Below, in pieces: positions 1-7,683 of a stretch of 10,624 nucleotides of DNA. Location: the NCBI GenBank assembly GCA_017618435.1, contig JAFZUH010000085.1, forward strand, positions 1 to 10,624. Direction: 5' to 3'. Position 1 is the stretch's first letter, and each line of letters starts with the position of its first letter. Origin of the DNA: Bacteroidales bacterium. Lineage in GTDB: Bacteria; Bacteroidota; Bacteroidia; Bacteroidales; WCHB1-69. The position numbers and the translations under genes were made by a program. The notes beneath the pieces were generated by a model. It was not told where the DNA came from. It saw nothing but the letters and a program-made list of their open reading frames with translations, and did not search any database.

Positions 1-1
1 A

Positions 2-1765
2 GCACATTGTATATCGGAATGGGGACATGATTTCCGTCCGGAATATCGGAAAATAAGACATATCATTGATGCAATAGGTCAAAAAATACCTATTTTGGCA
101 CTTACGGCAACGGCTACACAAAAAGTAAGGCACGACATTCAAAAAAATCTGAATATGTTGGATGCTGATGTGTTTATGTCTTCTTTCAATAGGCCGAATA
201 TGTATTATGAAATCAGAGAAAAAACTGCGGACATTGATAAAGAAATAGTGAAATTTATCAGGAAACACGCAGGCAAATCAGGTATCATTTATTGTTTAAG
301 CCGAAAACAAGTTGAAGATTTTGCTGAATTTCTTCAGGTAAACCATATCAAGGCTTTGCCTTATCATGCAGGTTTGGACGCCGAGGTAAGGCGTGAAAAT
401 CAAGATAGATTCTTGATGGAAGACGTGGATATTATCGTGGCAACCATCGCTTTCGGTATGGGAATAGACAAACCCGATGTGCGTTTTGTCATACATTATG
501 ATATGCCCAAAAGTATTGAGGGCTATTATCAAGAAACAGGTCGTGCCGGTCGTGATGACGGAGAAGCATTGTGTATTGCTTTCTATTCTTATGCCGACTT
601 GCAGAAAATGGAAAAATTATCGAAAAGCAAGTCTTTGGCAGAACAAGAAATTGCCCGGCAACTATTGATTGAAACGGCAACATACGCCGAATCAAGCCTT
701 TGTAGAAGAAAACATCTTTTATATTATTTCGGGGAAGAATACGAACCCGATAATTGTGGAAATTGTGATAATTGTTTACATAAAAAACAAATGGAAGAAG
801 GTAAAGAATATATGGCTTTGTTGCTTAGCGTAGTCAAAGAAACGAAGCAACAATTTAAAGAAAAGCATTTGATTAACATCTTAATGGGAAATGAAACTTC
901 TGATGTGAAGAAATATAACCATGATGAGTTAAAGACCTTTGGCGAAGGACAAGATATGTCCGAAAAATTTTGGGCAACATTGTTACATCAAGCCTTATTT
1001 GAAAAATTATTGGACAAAAGTCTTGAAAACTATGGCGTGTTGAAATTGACAAAAGAAGGCGAAAAATATATCAAAAAACCCTATTCTATACAAGTGCATA
1101 TAGAAAAAGCGGAAGAAGATGAGGACGATGATGTGGATAATGAAATTGCTGCTCCTCAAAAAGGCGGTGCTGTTGATAAGGCCTTGTTCTCCATGCTGAA
1201 AGATTTGTTGAAGGTTATTGCCAAACGGGAAAAATTGCCTCCATACGTCATTTTCCAAGAAAATTCATTGGAAGATATGTGCATTCAATATCCGACAAAT
1301 ATGGAGGAAATGACACAAATAACAGGTGTCGGCGTGGGCAAAGCACAAAAATACGGACAGCCTTTCATTGATTTGATAAAAAAATATGTTGAGGATAACG
1401 AAATAGAACGACCTCAAGATATTGTTGTTAAATCTGTTATCAACAAATCGGGATTAAAAGTCTATATTATTCAAAATATTGACCGAAAAATTGATTTGGA
1501 AGATATTGCTGTTGCCAAAAGCCTTACAATGGACGAATTGCTGACAGAAATTGAAAGTATTGTCATTTCGGGGACAAAAATAAATATTGACTATTATATA
1601 GATGAATATGTGGACATATATCATAGAGAAGAAATTTTGGAGTATCTCTGTGAAACCGAAGTTGATAATGTGGAAACGGCTCAAAAAGAATTGGGTGAAG
1701 ATGAATATACTTTGGAAGAAATTCGTTTGATGAGAATCAAATTCTTGTCAGATAAAGGAAATTAA
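2..1765 (+). CDS. recQ: ATP-dependent DNA helicase RecQ, 5'-truncated by window edge
   Basis: This is a 3'-5' superfamily 2 DNA helicase for recombination and replication-fork repair. The frame is open from base 2, giving 587 visible residues. About 140 N-terminal residues (Walker A and DEAH motifs) would lie outside the window. Numbering from base 2, the aromatic-rich loop AHCISEWGHDFR (1-12) couples DNA binding to ATP hydrolysis, followed by motif III LTATAT. Helicase domain 2 carries motif V (AFGMGIDKPDVR, about 150-161) and the arginine-finger motif VI (YYQETGRAGRDD, about 175-186). Four zinc-binding cysteines fall at about 234, 252, 255 and 258, then a winged-helix RQC region, an HRDC domain (about 390-467) and a C-terminal helix-turn-helix segment typical of Bacteroidota RecQ. 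An acidic linker (EEDEDDDVDNE) precedes HRDC. All visible motifs are intact. It is followed 37 bases later by a co-directional gene, so it probably heads or joins an operon. Confidence 0.96.
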   Translation, partial: AHCISEWGHDFRPEYRKIRHIIDAIGQKIPILALTATATQKVRHDIQKNLNMLDADVFMSSFNRPNMYYEIREKTADIDKEIVKFIRKHAGKSGIIYCLSRKQVEDFAEFLQVNHIKALPYHAGLDAEVRRENQDRFLMEDVDIIVATIAFGMGIDKPDVRFVIHYDMPKSIEGYYQETGRAGRDDGEALCIAFYSYADLQKMEKLSKSKSLAEQEIARQLLIETATYAESSLCRRKHLLYYFGEEYEPDNCGNCDNCLHKKQMEEGKEYMALLLSVVKETKQQFKEKHLINILMGNETSDVKKYNHDELKTFGEGQDMSEKFWATLLHQALFEKLLDKSLENYGVLKLTKEGEKYIKKPYSIQVHIEKAEEDEDDDVDNEIAAPQKGGAVDKALFSMLKDLLKVIAKREKLPPYVIFQENSLEDMCIQYPTNMEEMTQITGVGVGKAQKYGQPFIDLIKKYVEDNEIERPQDIVVKSVINKSGLKVYIIQNIDRKIDLEDIAVAKSLTMDELLTEIESIVISGTKINIDYYIDEYVDIYHREEILEYLCETEVDNVETAQKELGEDEYTLEEIRLMRIKFLSDKGN

Positions 1766-1766
1766 T

Positions 1767-1796
1767 AATAACTTAAAAATAAATAACTTAAAATAA
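1767..1796. repeat. Two-copy 15-bp tandem repeat between recQ and the next gene
   Basis: The spacer after the recQ stop holds two copies of AATAACTTAAAA starting at 1767 and 1782, a period of 15 bases. It is nearly free of G and C. No TAnnTTTG promoter element is seen in this 37-base gap, so the downstream gene is probably read from upstream. The repeat may be simple slippage or an AT-rich translation-enhancing leader. Confidence 0.5.
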
Positions 1797-1802
1797 AATA
1801 TT

Positions 1803-2525
1803 ATGGAAAATTTAGAAGAAGTAAATCAAAAAATAGATATGCAAAACGTTGAAGAAACTCCGAATTGTGAACCGACTTTAAATGAATACGGCAAACCAGC
1901 AAAAGATAGTTGCGGAAAACATGGAAATCGTTGTCAGATACTTTGTTATGGTATACCTATGATTGTGTTGTTTGTAGCGGTTGTTGTTCTATTCGTATTG
2001 CATTTTACGCAAAAACCGCAAACAGTACAATTGCCGGACGGACAAACCCAATCGGGTGTGATATTAACCGTTAATAACGACTCTATTGTTGAACATTTTG
2101 AATTGGTTAATATATTAAAGTCTGATTTGGAAAAAGAATCAGATAGATATTCCAAAGAAATGGCAGGTAAATTTAATGCTTTTCAAGAAAAAGTGAACAA
2201 TTACCAGATAAATGTGCAAAATCAGATTTTGACACAGACACAAATGCAAAATACAGAAGCCGCTTTGATGAAAGAAAAAACTTCCCTTGAGGCACTGCAA
2301 GAACGTTATGCCACCATTTTAGCGAATAAAGAACGTTCTGTACAAAAAGAAATCCAAGATTCTATTATCAATGCCACCAAACGTGTCAATGATGCCAAAT
2401 ATAAAGCGGATTTTGTGTTTGCAACCGCCGAAGGCTCTATGATAGTAACAGCCAATCCAACTTTGGATATTACCAATGAGGTGATTGCGGAATTGAACAA
2501 TGCTTATCAGAAATCGAAACAATAA
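1803..2525 (+). CDS. Membrane-anchored OmpH/Skp-like coiled-coil protein
   Basis: The protein has 240 residues. It begins with a hydrophilic, presumably cytoplasmic tail of about 47 residues, followed by one hydrophobic helix (about 48-68, ILCYGIPMIVLFVAVVVLFV). The remaining 170 residues are periplasmic and rich in Glu, Lys and Gln with long heptad-like helices (about 95-205). The segment from GVILTVNNDSI to the C-terminus has the layout of the Skp/OmpH family: a short beta start, long helical arms and a returning strand near VFATAEGSMIV. Skp chaperones escort unfolded outer-membrane proteins, but classical Skp is about 160 residues with a cleaved signal peptide. Here the tether would be permanent. 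The tail contains Cys37-x2-His40-x3-Cys44-x3-Cys48, which could bind metal or be chance. Family assignment rests on architecture, so a generic coiled-coil membrane protein remains possible. Confidence 0.7.
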   Translation: MENLEEVNQKIDMQNVEETPNCEPTLNEYGKPAKDSCGKHGNRCQILCYGIPMIVLFVAVVVLFVLHFTQKPQTVQLPDGQTQSGVILTVNNDSIVEHFELVNILKSDLEKESDRYSKEMAGKFNAFQEKVNNYQINVQNQILTQTQMQNTEAALMKEKTSLEALQERYATILANKERSVQKEIQDSIINATKRVNDAKYKADFVFATAEGSMIVTANPTLDITNEVIAELNNAYQKSKQ

Positions 2526-2971
2526 TGATAAAAAATTCTTTTCATCAATTCATAGTTGTATCTTTGGGTTGTGTGCTTTTGTGGGCTTGTTCTTCTAAGA
2601 CAGAACAAGTGGTTGAAGAAAGATATGCGGACGGCAAGGCTCAGCATGTCAAAGAATACAAGATTACCAAAGATGGCGAAAAAACATTGAGCAAAGAAAC
2701 CTTTTATTTCCCCGAAGAGAAAAAATATATAGAAGGTACTTATAATACTCAAGCCCAAAGAGATGGAAAATGGACATCATGGTATGAAAATGGGCTGAAA
2801 AATAGTGAAGGTACTTATAAAAATGGCTTGTTGGAGGGAAAATATACAGTTTGGTATCCCAATGGTGTTGTTTTCTACAAAGGTCATTATACCAATGGAC
2901 AAAAAACAGGCACTTGGCTGTTTTACGATAGTTTGGGCGTGCAAATAAAAAAAGAAACCTATACGCGATAG
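2525..2971 (+). CDS. MORN-repeat lipoprotein (YwqK-like)
   Basis: The protein has 148 residues. A lipoprotein signal peptide ends in the lipobox LLWAC, putting the lipidated cysteine at residue 22. The mature part carries three clear MORN-type repeats of about 23 residues (about 70-93, 95-117, 119-140). They share the pattern G-x-Y-x-x-G-x-x-x-G-x-W-x-x-W-Y-x-x-G, for example GTYKNGLLEGKYTVWYPNG. These repeats form beta-hairpins and are common in Bacteroidota lipoproteins that databases call YwqK-family antitoxins. That label does not prove an antitoxin role, and no toxin gene is adjacent. The ATG overlaps the upstream stop by one base (TAATG), so translation is probably coupled. The likely site is the periplasmic face or the outer membrane. 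Confidence 0.82.
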   Translation: MIKNSFHQFIVVSLGCVLLWACSSKTEQVVEERYADGKAQHVKEYKITKDGEKTLSKETFYFPEEKKYIEGTYNTQAQRDGKWTSWYENGLKNSEGTYKNGLLEGKYTVWYPNGVVFYKGHYTNGQKTGTWLFYDSLGVQIKKETYTR

Positions 2972-2974
2972 TTT

Positions 2975-4825
2975 ATGTGTGGCATTGCCGGTTACTGGGA
3001 TAATACTGAACAATTGACGTTATCAACATTGAAGTTGATGACGGATAGTATGCAGCATAGAGGACCTGATGCCGACGGCTTTTTCCACGAAGATAATATC
3101 TTTTTGGGGCATAGACGATTGAGTATTATTGATTTGAGCAATGCCGCCAATCAGCCGATGACTTCATCATGCGGGCGTTATACGATTGTATATAACGGCG
3201 AAGTGTATAATTTCAAAACATTAAAAGAAACCATTTCGCAACAAAATCCCCAATACCAATGGAAAACGACTTCGGATACAGAAGTCGTTTTAGCGGCTTT
3301 TATCCATTATGGATATGAGTTTGCCAAGCATTTGAATGGTATGTTTGCCATTGCTGTTTATGATAATTGTGAAAAGATATTGTATTTGTATCGTGACAGA
3401 GTAGGGGTAAAACCGTTGTATTATTACCATCAGGACGGCTTGTTCGCTTTTGCTTCGGAAATAAAGAGTTTGTTGCAAGTTGCTCAAATAAAAGACCGTC
3501 TTACTATAGACAAATCAGCGATAGAGCAATTTTTGCATTTGGGTTATATTCCACACCCTCAAACCATTTACAATGAAATACACAAGTTTCCGCAAGCAGC
3601 AATGGCACGTTTTGACGGAAACGCATTGAAAATAGAATCTTATTGGGATTTGCCCCAGCAGATAACCGAAACCATAACAGACGAAACAACGGCAAAAAAA
3701 CAGTTGCAATTGTTGTTGGAAGATTCCATTTCAGGTTGCATGATAAGTGATGTGCCGTTCGGTACATTTTTGAGCGGAGGTATTGATTCTTCTATCGTAA
3801 CAGCGGTGGCTCAGCATTTGTCGTCTGTGCCTATCAATACATTTTCAATAGGTTTTGAAGATGTGCATAACGAAGCCCAATATGCAAAGGCTGTGTCCGA
3901 ACATTTGCATACATCACATCATGAGTTGTATCTGAAAGAAAAAGATGCAATTGCTTGGGTGGAAGATTTTTTATCAGTTTATGATGAACCTTATGCGGAT
4001 TCATCTGCCATACCTTCTTTGTTGGTTTCGCAGATGGCGGCAAAAGATGTGAAAATGGTGCTTTCGGGAGATGGCGGTGATGAGTTGTTTTTGGGGTATG
4101 GTGCATATACTTGGGCAAAAAGAATGAATAATCCTATCTTGTATTTGTTGAGAAAACCAATGTCTTATGTGCTGAATCGGGGCAATAACCGTACCAAACG
4201 GGTAGCCTCGTTGTTAAATTATAGCGGTCAGTATTTGAAAAGCCATATTTTTTCACAGGAGCAATATTTGTTTTCTCAAGAAGAGATAGAGCATATTATG
4301 CTGAACAGTACATTTAGCACTAATGTTCGGGAAAATTATGTTTCAGACAAACAGTTTTCTGTTGAAGAACAACAGGCTTTGTTTGATTTTAATTATTATT
4401 TGCCAGATGATTTATTGGTTAAGGTGGATAGGGCGGCCATGAAATATGCTTTGGAAGTCAGAGTGCCTTTGTTGGACCATCGTATTGTAGAATTGGCTTT
4501 CGGTTTGGATGTGAATTTGAAAAAAAGAGGGGATATTTCCAAATATCTGCTCAAAGAAGTTCTTTACGATTACTTGCCGCAGACTTTGTTTGACAGACCC
4601 AAATGGGGCTTTAGCATTCCTTTGCAGCGTTGGTTGCAAAAAGATTTGCATTATCTGATAGACAAGTACTTGTCAGAAGAAAAAATAGAAAAACTTAATC
4701 TCTTCAACTACAATCAGATAAAATTGCTGATATATAGGTTTGATAATGGCGAAACCTATCTGTATAACCGGATTTGGGTGTTGATAGTTTTTGTCAAGTT
4801 TATGACAGAATTGTATGAAAACTAA
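2975..4825 (+). CDS. asnB: Asparagine synthetase, glutamine-hydrolysing
   Basis: This cytosolic enzyme converts aspartate, glutamine and ATP to asparagine, glutamate, AMP and pyrophosphate. The 616 residues match the family length. The start is fixed by chemistry: the N-terminal nucleophile must follow the initiator Met, and the sequence begins MCGIAG. The class II glutaminase domain shows RLSIID (48-53), NGE (74-76) and D101. The synthetase domain shows the ATP-pyrophosphatase P-loop SGGIDSS (267-273), the SGDGGDELFLGY segment (364-375) and, near the C-terminus, ALEVRVPLLDHR. All catalytic residues seen are intact. The gene starts 3 bases after the MORN lipoprotein stop. Some relatives amidate cell-surface precursors rather than free aspartate, and the sequence alone does not decide this. 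The 3' end converges on the sulfatase-fold gene with 9 bases between stops and no room for a terminator. Confidence 0.93.
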   Translation: MCGIAGYWDNTEQLTLSTLKLMTDSMQHRGPDADGFFHEDNIFLGHRRLSIIDLSNAANQPMTSSCGRYTIVYNGEVYNFKTLKETISQQNPQYQWKTTSDTEVVLAAFIHYGYEFAKHLNGMFAIAVYDNCEKILYLYRDRVGVKPLYYYHQDGLFAFASEIKSLLQVAQIKDRLTIDKSAIEQFLHLGYIPHPQTIYNEIHKFPQAAMARFDGNALKIESYWDLPQQITETITDETTAKKQLQLLLEDSISGCMISDVPFGTFLSGGIDSSIVTAVAQHLSSVPINTFSIGFEDVHNEAQYAKAVSEHLHTSHHELYLKEKDAIAWVEDFLSVYDEPYADSSAIPSLLVSQMAAKDVKMVLSGDGGDELFLGYGAYTWAKRMNNPILYLLRKPMSYVLNRGNNRTKRVASLLNYSGQYLKSHIFSQEQYLFSQEEIEHIMLNSTFSTNVRENYVSDKQFSVEEQQALFDFNYYLPDDLLVKVDRAAMKYALEVRVPLLDHRIVELAFGLDVNLKKRGDISKYLLKEVLYDYLPQTLFDRPKWGFSIPLQRWLQKDLHYLIDKYLSEEKIEKLNLFNYNQIKLLIYRFDNGETYLYNRIWVLIVFVKFMTELYEN

Positions 4826-4834
4826 ATTGTTTTT

Positions 4835-6778
4835 TTAATCTTTTGACAATCTGTTTTCTATCATGCGGTTGTTGTATTGTTGAATAATAGCCTTGCAAAG
4901 TTTTTTGTATCTATTCACTTCTTTATTGTTTAAAACCTTGTGATTGATATTGTTTTGACACAAAGAATCTTGTTTAATATCAAACACTTCAAAGTCTTTT
5001 CCGTCAAAAAGCAATAAATAATTGTTGCACAATAATTGATAATAGTTGCCCGAATAGCCGACTTGAAAATTTTCTTTGTTTTGAAAAACACTTTTCCCAA
5101 AAGCATAACAAGTATCGTTGAAATTGAAATAGTCTATCAACGAAGGCGTTAAATCTGTATGTTGGAAATATTTTTCGGAAACAAAGGCCGAATCGCCGGC
5201 GTGAAAAAAGAACATGGGAACGCAATATTTTCCGAAAGAAGTTTTATAAAATTCTTTGGTAGCATGTGAAGTGTGATCGGCGGTGATAATAAAAAGGGTG
5301 TTTTCAAACCACGGCTCTTGTTGGGCTTTTTCAAAAAACTGTTGTACTGCATAGTCGCTGTAATGGATAGTTTCCAAAACAGGCAAATCGCCTTTTTTGA
5401 ATTTGCCTTTATGTTCTTCGGGAATTGTATACGGCTGATGTGAAGAAATGGTATAAAGGGTTGTAAAAAACGGTTCTTTGAATGTATTTATTTTTTTGTA
5501 GGCGAATTGGAGAAAAGGTTCATCGAAAATGCCCCAACAGCCGTCATAATTTTTGGTTTTGTCTCCATCAAATTCATTCATTCCAAAATAGTTGTCAAAA
5601 CCGATAGATAAGGCGAAATCGTCAAAATTCATAGAACCGTTGTAGGCTCCGTGAAAAAATGCCGTATAATAGCCATGTTTTTTGAATATATTTGGCAATG
5701 AGATGGTTTTGTTGGCTGCGTATGGTGAGGTTATATAATCGTTTTCCATTAATGGCGGTATGCCAATAAACAAAGCGGGGAGCGATTCTATAGAACGTTT
5801 GCCGTTGGCAAGGCCTTTGTATATTTGGCAATAGGCAGACAAGGAGTCTAAAAACGGGGTATAACTTTCTTCTCCGCCATTGATACAACCGATGTATTCT
5901 TCCGAAAAACTTTCCAAGAGTATCAATATGACGTTCAGGTGTTTCTCTTCTTGATTGGGATTGTATAATGGAATAGATTTCGGGGAGAAGATTGAAGAAA
6001 GTTCTTCTTCTGTTGAAAAGTAATTTAGTTTTTGCAGGGAAAATGTTTTTCCGCAAGTAACATACATGGAAAAAGGGGTATTGATAACCAATGCCGCATT
6101 GCCGGAGCGGGCATAACGGCCGGCATCAACAATATTTATCGGTTTGTATTGCAATCCTCCCCGCATAAATATTACGCTGCAAGCGACTACACAGAGTAAA
6201 ATGACAGTATGGCGAATATAATACCAGACTTTTCTTTTGACGGGTTGCTCTTTAATGCGGTTTTCTGCTAAAACAACATGTTTGGACAAGTAAATTAAAA
6301 ATAGGATAATAAGTACAAAACCAACAACATAGTACCAGAAATTGACTAAAATATTGCTTGCCAAATTGCCCATGCCTCCATTGAAACTTTGGCTCAAATA
6401 GGAAAACAAATCAAACGAACTGCGTCTGAGTGTCCATTGGAAATAGGGAATATCGGTGATATTTACCGCCAATAGCAAAGAGGTGGCGATAATGTAAAAC
6501 CATTCGCCAATACGATGTGTTATTTTGTGTATCACTTGCGGAAAGGGCAGGCTGTACAATAACAAAAACGGCACCAAAAAGGTAGTCGTAGCGGAAATGG
6601 CAAAGCGGAAATTGCCTATGATGATACGGAAAATCTCGTCAGATTGTACCGTGAAAAGAGATTTGTTTACCCATGCAAATAACAATTGCGTGAAAAGCAA
6701 TAAAAACAAGGCAACTCCCCATTTGAATAAAATATAAAAAACGAGTTTGTTTATTTCAAAAATACGACTTTGTTTCAT
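4835..6778 (-). CDS. LtaS-type membrane sulfatase-fold phosphotransferase
   Basis: The protein has 647 residues. Five membrane helices come first (about 13-36, 51-77, 92-110, 143-165, 190-206), then a linker and an extracytoplasmic alkaline phosphatase/sulfatase-fold domain (about 280-565). This is the layout of the lipoteichoic acid synthase family. Catalytic candidates are Glu289 (LLESFSEE, metal), Ser329 in NGKRSIES (nucleophile position, Thr in Staphylococcus LtaS), His447 (TISSHQPY) and Asp501-His502 (ITADHTSHA, metal). WGIFDEPF (415-422) matches the family's WGxxD stretch. Gram-negative Bacteroidota make no classical teichoic acid, so the substrate is probably another surface glycan or lipid receiving phosphoglycerol or phosphoethanolamine. 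This is inference. It is a single-gene unit with its own promoter, convergent with asnB. The start ATG lies about 30 bases from the promoter -7 element. Confidence 0.88.
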   Translation of the reverse strand: MKQSRIFEINKLVFYILFKWGVALFLLLFTQLLFAWVNKSLFTVQSDEIFRIIIGNFRFAISATTTFLVPFLLLYSLPFPQVIHKITHRIGEWFYIIATSLLLAVNITDIPYFQWTLRRSSFDLFSYLSQSFNGGMGNLASNILVNFWYYVVGFVLIILFLIYLSKHVVLAENRIKEQPVKRKVWYYIRHTVILLCVVACSVIFMRGGLQYKPINIVDAGRYARSGNAALVINTPFSMYVTCGKTFSLQKLNYFSTEEELSSIFSPKSIPLYNPNQEEKHLNVILILLESFSEEYIGCINGGEESYTPFLDSLSAYCQIYKGLANGKRSIESLPALFIGIPPLMENDYITSPYAANKTISLPNIFKKHGYYTAFFHGAYNGSMNFDDFALSIGFDNYFGMNEFDGDKTKNYDGCWGIFDEPFLQFAYKKINTFKEPFFTTLYTISSHQPYTIPEEHKGKFKKGDLPVLETIHYSDYAVQQFFEKAQQEPWFENTLFIITADHTSHATKEFYKTSFGKYCVPMFFFHAGDSAFVSEKYFQHTDLTPSLIDYFNFNDTCYAFGKSVFQNKENFQVGYSGNYYQLLCNNYLLLFDGKDFEVFDIKQDSLCQNNINHKVLNNKEVNRYKKLCKAIIQQYNNRMIENRLSKD

Positions 6779-6807
6779 TGTTCGGCATATAATATGATGA
6801 AAACCTA

Positions 6808-6837
6808 CAAAGATATAAAAATAAAATCAACTACAAA
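6808..6837 (-). promoter_or_regulatory. Bacteroidota-type promoter for the LtaS-like gene
   Basis: On the - strand TTTG (6837-6834), 18 bases, then TATCTTTG (6815-6808) match the phylum's TTTG / TAnnTTTG (-33/-7) pattern exactly. This leaves a leader of roughly 25 bases before the ATG at 6778. It is the best promoter in the window. Confidence 0.75.
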
Positions 6838-6847
6838 TAGGCGAATG

Positions 6848-6880
6848 TTTTTTGTGTTTTATATATTTAAACACAAAAAA
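6848..6880. terminator. 12-bp perfect AT-rich inverted repeat
   Basis: TTTTTTGTGTTT at 6848-6859 pairs perfectly with AAACACAAAAAA at 6869-6880 around a 9-base loop. The outer A/T tracts give a U-run on whichever strand is transcribed, as in bidirectional terminators. It sits just upstream of the LtaS-like promoter and just beyond the GC-stem hairpin, so it could back up termination of the lipoprotein block. Regulation of the promoter is an alternative. Confidence 0.5.
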
Positions 6881-6899
6881 AGGCGAAAAAAATTCCGCC
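6875..6899 (-). terminator. Intrinsic terminator of the lipoprotein block
   Basis: Read on the - strand, GGCG (6899-6896) pairs with CGCC (6885-6882), with added A-T pairs across a small bulge, and is followed by seven T (6881-6875). The form is that of a Rho-independent terminator, placed after the relic that ends the lipoprotein array and before the next promoter. Confidence 0.65.
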
Positions 6900-6924
6900 C
6901 ATAGAAAAATTACACAAAAAATGA

Positions 6925-7078
6925 TTATTCTATAATTAATGTTTTGCTGTCCAAATTGTCATACCAATAATCGTTGATACCTGCTTTTGCCCAATTGAAA
7001 TAGCGTTCCTATTTTTCTCTCTGTACAAAACAGCAATCCTGCTGCCGCCACAACAAGTGGCAAAAAACTAATTTTTCA
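6925..7078 (-). pseudogene. Relic of a fourth lipoprotein gene
   Basis: Bases 7078-7021 are a decayed copy of the leader shared by the three lipoprotein genes to the right. The start codon is lost (CTG in place of ATG), one A of the A6 run is missing, a further base of the signal-peptide part is lost, and a stop (TAG) follows within three codons. About six bases covering the lipobox cysteine codon are gone. Directly after it, 7008-6925 is open in one frame for 27 residues and stops with TAA. It begins ERYFNWAKAG and ends SKTLIIE, with natural-looking composition, so it is probably the C-terminal tail of a lost protein. The tail matches none of the three intact neighbours. The simplest reading is an internal deletion of a former array member. 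It is not expected to be translated. Confidence 0.6.
7021..7078 (-). repeat. Leader repeat, copy D (degenerate)
   Basis: This is a degenerate copy of the shared lipoprotein leader. It keeps 23 identical bases (7021-7043) in common with copies A and B, then substitutions and small deletions toward the former start codon. Confidence 0.75.
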
Positions 7079-7089
7079 GAACTCTAATC

Positions 7090-7638
7090 TTATTCAATAT
7101 AATTTATTACTATGTCCATATCACTAATTGAATTTATTTTAGGAGAAATCAAATAATATCTTTTCCATTTTACCTCAATTGCTAACATAACAATACCATG
7201 TTTGATATAAATTATTAATTCATATTTCTTTTTGTCATTATTATATGTTAAAGTTGGAGTTATATCATAGAAAGATGAACTGGAAGTTCCTGAAAATACC
7301 AACATTGAATAATGTGTCAAATCAATTGTTATAGGCTGATTGTCACAAAATTGTTGTAATTGGGATTGATTGTTTATCAGAAGTACAGAATCCGGTGTTC
7401 GTGTTATATCAAAAATATTACTATTCACCAAAAATGCAGAATCCGGCATCTTAATTTTACAAGGAATTTGGTCTGTAATATCTATAATTGTATCATTATA
7501 TACAATATTTGTTGGGTCTTCATTATTTATTACTTCTCCCTTTTTACTATCTTCTTCTGTTTTCTCTTTCTTACACGCTGTACAAAACAGCAATCCTGCT
7601 ACCGCCACAACAAGCGGCCAAAAAAATATTTTTTTCAT
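7090..7638 (-). CDS. Lipoprotein of a Bacteroidota family, shared-leader array member A
   Basis: The protein has 182 residues. The signal peptide ends in LLFCTAC with the lipidated Cys at 22. It is followed by a charged linker (KKEKTEEDSKKGEV) that may act as a surface-export signal of the type known in Bacteroidota lipoproteins. The mature part is beta-rich. The half from about 82 on (DSVLLINNQSQLQQF, then IDLTHYSMLVFSG, then YYLISPKI) resembles a recurrent Bacteroidota lipoprotein type with the order 'residue-rich helix, DxxxYSLLxxxG, alternating strands, WxxxxLxPK'. I recall no assigned function for it. A short repeat, PDSAFLVN (66) and PDSVLLIN (82), sits in the middle. It is the last intact gene of the row, 45 bases after its neighbour, and is followed by the relic and a terminator. 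Confidence 0.8.
   Translation of the reverse strand: MKKIFFWPLVVAVAGLLFCTACKKEKTEEDSKKGEVINNEDPTNIVYNDTIIDITDQIPCKIKMPDSAFLVNSNIFDITRTPDSVLLINNQSQLQQFCDNQPITIDLTHYSMLVFSGTSSSSFYDITPTLTYNNDKKKYELIIYIKHGIVMLAIEVKWKRYYLISPKINSISDMDIVINYIE
7514..7638 (-). repeat. Leader repeat, copy A (125 bp)
   Basis: The first 125 bases of this gene align without gaps to the first 125 bases of copy C (8516-8640) with about 12 differences by eye, or about 90% identity. A 49-base stretch (7570-7618) is identical to 8101-8149 in copy B. Similarity stops sharply beyond codon 42. Confidence 0.85.
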
Positions 7639-7683
7639 TGTCTAATAATTTTTGTAAATTAATACTACTTCTTTTCAGAAATT

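Noticed and set aside
2525..2971. Toxin-antitoxin system based on the YwqK-like label of the MORN lipoprotein
   Set aside because: The protein is a lipoprotein with MORN repeats and no toxin gene is adjacent. The antitoxin name for this family is a transferred label.
3834..4118. 94-codon - strand open frame rich in His, Pro and Lys inside asnB
   Set aside because: It lies wholly inside a gene with intact catalytic motifs on the other strand, and its composition mirrors antisense codons.
6848..6880. Invertible promoter (phase-variation) inverted repeat
   Set aside because: The arms are only 9 bases apart, so no invertible segment exists between them. No recombinase gene or second distant copy was seen.
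7386..7447. CAGAATCCGG occurring twice within member A as a regulatory repeat
   Set aside because: Both copies are in-frame codons for the PDS segment of a short protein repeat, so they are better explained as coding sequence.
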